Source: Gemmatimonadota bacterium (lineage in GTDB: Bacteria; Gemmatimonadota; Gemmatimonadetes; Gemmatimonadales; GWC2-71-9). From it: DNA of 7,003 bases. The notes beneath the pieces are model-generated. The model had not been told where the DNA came from and made no database searches. It was given only the letters and a program-made list of their open reading frames with translations. The position numbers and the translations under genes were made by a program. This document shows, in pieces, positions 5,767 to 7,003 of the stretch (position 1 is the stretch's first letter; each line of letters begins with the position of its first letter). Location: positions 1-7,003 of the forward strand of contig QHUE01000160.1 in NCBI GenBank assembly GCA_003221825.1. The letters run 5' to 3'.

Positions 5767-6815
5767 TGCTGATACGAGAGTCTGTTAGCCTCGCGCCATA
5801 CACGACGATCGGCCTCGGAGGTCCCGCACGCTTCTTCGGCGATTGCGCCACGGAGCAGGACGTACGGGACGCCGTGGAGTTCGCCCGCCGTCGCGCCTTG
5901 GCGCTGCACATCCTGGGTGGCGGCAGCAACGTGGTCTTTGTCGATGCCGGTTTTCCGGGACTCGTGGCGCGCATCGCGACCCGCGGCGTGTCCTTCCAGA
6001 CATCCGGTGACGACGCCGTCATCGTCCACGCGGCGGCGGGGGAATCGTGGGACGCGCTCGTCGCGGAGTCCGTCGCGCAGGGCTTGAGCGGGATCGAATG
6101 TCTCGCCGGCATCCCGGGCACCGTGGGCGGGGCGCCGATTCAGAACGTGGGTGCCTACGGCCAGGAGATCGCCGACACGCTGGTGGACGTGGCGTGCCTC
6201 GACCGCGAGCGGCTCGAGCGCGTCACGTTCGCGCGCGAGGACTGCGCATTCGCCTACCGGATGAGCCGGTTCAAAGCGGCCGATCGGGATCGGTATGTCG
6301 TGCTCGCCGTGCGCTTGCGCCTGCGGCGCAACACACGTCCGGTGCTGCGCTACGCCGAGCTGGCTGCCGCGGTCACACGGCGCGGCGGCATCGATCAGGT
6401 TGAGCCGCTGGCGGCGGTGACGCTGGTACGGGAGGCGGTGCTCGAGCTGCGGCGTGGGAAATCGATGGTGCTGGATCCCGCCGATCCCAACACGCGCTCG
6501 GTGGGATCGTTCTTTACGAATCCGGTCCTCAGCGCAGCGGCCTTCGCCGAGGTGGAGCGTCGCTGGCATCCGCCGTCGTTTCCCGCCGGGCGTGGCGTCA
6601 AGGTGCCGGCGGCGTGGCTCGTGGAGCAGGCCGGATATCGCAAGGGCTACACGCATGAGGGTGTCGGGATCTCCACGCATCACGCCCTGGCGCTGGTGAA
6701 CCGCGGCGGCACCACGGCGCAGCTGCTCGCGCTGGCCGAAGACATCGAACGCGCCGTGTTCGAGAAGTTCGGCGTGCGATTGGAGCGGGAAGCGGTCGTC
6801 GTGGGTGGAGGCTGA
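5766..6815 (+). CDS. murB: UDP-N-acetylmuramate dehydrogenase (UDP-N-acetylenolpyruvoylglucosamine reductase)
   Basis: MurB reduces UDP-GlcNAc-enolpyruvate to UDP-MurNAc with FAD and NADPH, the second committed step of peptidoglycan precursor synthesis, in the cytosol. The 349 residues show LAPYTTIGLGGPARFF (9-24), the flavin-binding GGGSN (51-55), GLSGIECLAGIPGTVGGAPIQNVGAYG (106-132), AFAYRMSRFK (161-170) with the catalytic Arg165, RSVGSFFTNPV (244-254) with the active-site Ser248, YRKGYTHEGVGISTHHALALVN (291-312), and a terminal LEREAVV with the probable catalytic Glu342. The length, the Tyr/Arg loop and the GSFFTNP block fit the type I (E. coli-like) form, and all key residues are present. 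The start is a GTG whose G is also the last base of the cupin TAG. The ribosome site is weak, so coupling is likely. It lies outside any visible division/cell-wall cluster. Confidence 0.96.
   Translation: MLIRESVSLAPYTTIGLGGPARFFGDCATEQDVRDAVEFARRRALALHILGGGSNVVFVDAGFPGLVARIATRGVSFQTSGDDAVIVHAAAGESWDALVAESVAQGLSGIECLAGIPGTVGGAPIQNVGAYGQEIADTLVDVACLDRERLERVTFAREDCAFAYRMSRFKAADRDRYVVLAVRLRLRRNTRPVLRYAELAAAVTRRGGIDQVEPLAAVTLVREAVLELRRGKSMVLDPADPNTRSVGSFFTNPVLSAAAFAEVERRWHPPSFPAGRGVKVPAAWLVEQAGYRKGYTHEGVGISTHHALALVNRGGTTAQLLALAEDIERAVFEKFGVRLEREAVVVGGG
6807..6811 (+). promoter_or_regulatory. Shine-Dalgarno site of the second EamA gene
   Basis: GGAGG, inside the last codons of murB, lies 5 nt before the GTG at 6817. 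It supports that GTG rather than the ATG at 6815, whose frame closes after nine codons. Confidence 0.75.
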
Positions 6816-6816
6816 T

Positions 6817-7003
6817 GTGCTGCTCGTGCTCATCCCCGGGCTGATCTGGGGCGCCTCTTTCCTCTTTATAGCCGAAGGCCTGCGGTCCATCGGGCCCAAT
6901 GGCGTCGCCTTCGTGCGCATCCTGATTGGCTTCATGACGCTGGCGCTGTTTCCGCGCGCGTGGAAGTCGGTCCCGCCGAGCGAGTGGCTGGGGATCGTGG
7001 GGA
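6817..7003 (+). CDS. EamA/DMT-family permease, N-terminal part (3' end outside window)
   Basis: The open frame runs from GTG at 6817 off the end of the window, giving 62 residues. It begins LLVLIPGLIWGASFLFIAEGLRSIGPNGVAFVRILIGFMTLALFPRAW. This is the classic first two helices of a drug/metabolite transporter: a first helix with WGASF, then a 'P-x-x-x-x-x-x-R' second helix opening. GGAGG at 6807-6811 is a good ribosome site, and the gene starts 1 nt after the murB stop, so it is co-transcribed with cupin and murB. It is the second EamA-type permease in the window, and its opening differs from that of the first, so the two are unlikely to be recent duplicates. The substrate is unknown. Confidence 0.85.
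   Translation, partial: MLLVLIPGLIWGASFLFIAEGLRSIGPNGVAFVRILIGFMTLALFPRAWKSVPPSEWLGIVG

Noticed and set aside
5751..6935. 394-codon open frame on the minus strand opposite murB
   Set aside because: It lies fully antisense to murB and into the second permease, shows no recognisable motif, and has the Arg/His-rich composition expected from the reverse of a GC-rich gene.

Overview
This GC-rich window reads as ordinary chromosome from a free-living, Gram-negative-type bacterium. Two secreted proteins carry N-termini of the form 'short hydrophobic leader, Cys, then a Ser/Pro/Ala-rich spacer'. Together with the RCC1 and TIGR03118 families, this style is common in Gemmatimonadota and related soil phyla. 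That placement is inference; no rRNA or tRNA is present to test it. The window has no mobile element, CRISPR array, phage gene or RNA gene.

Layout. (1) Positions 2-1086, plus strand: a compact three-gene operon of a DUF899 thioredoxin-like protein (5' end outside the window), an SRPBCC/AHSA1 protein and an ArsR-type regulator. Each gene overlaps the next by 11 nt, and a candidate terminator follows at 1092-1120. (2) Positions 1191-1751, minus strand: a RibD-C/dihydrofolate-reductase-like oxidoreductase convergent with the operon. A perfect 28-bp palindrome (1159-1186) lies between the two. (3) Positions 1861-3310, minus strand: a lipoprotein with seven RCC1 repeats, each carrying a C-x9-C pair. 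Its amber stop is followed in the same frame by 20 codons encoding a thrombospondin type-3-like calcium-binding motif, then TGA, then a strong intrinsic terminator. (4) Positions 3466-4387, minus strand: an EamA/DMT permease and its terminator. (5) Positions 4498-7003, plus strand, divergent from the permease: a TIGR03118-family gene broken by an internal deletion and frameshift, a cupin, murB (peptidoglycan precursor synthesis) and the first 62 codons of a second EamA/DMT permease. These four are packed end to end (gaps of 2 nt, -1 nt and 1 nt) and probably form one transcript.

How the genes fit together. The first operon looks self-regulated: the ArsR-type protein is encoded last, with the SRPBCC and DUF899 proteins as its partners. 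The second cluster combines cell-wall synthesis (MurB) with genes of unknown substrate, so a shared pathway cannot be claimed. The most unusual points are the calcium-binding-like tail beyond the amber stop of the RCC1 lipoprotein, the decayed TIGR03118 gene with a palindrome at its junction, the 28-bp palindrome between convergent genes, and a palindrome centred on the RCC1 start codon. I did not find a convincing new multi-gene system.
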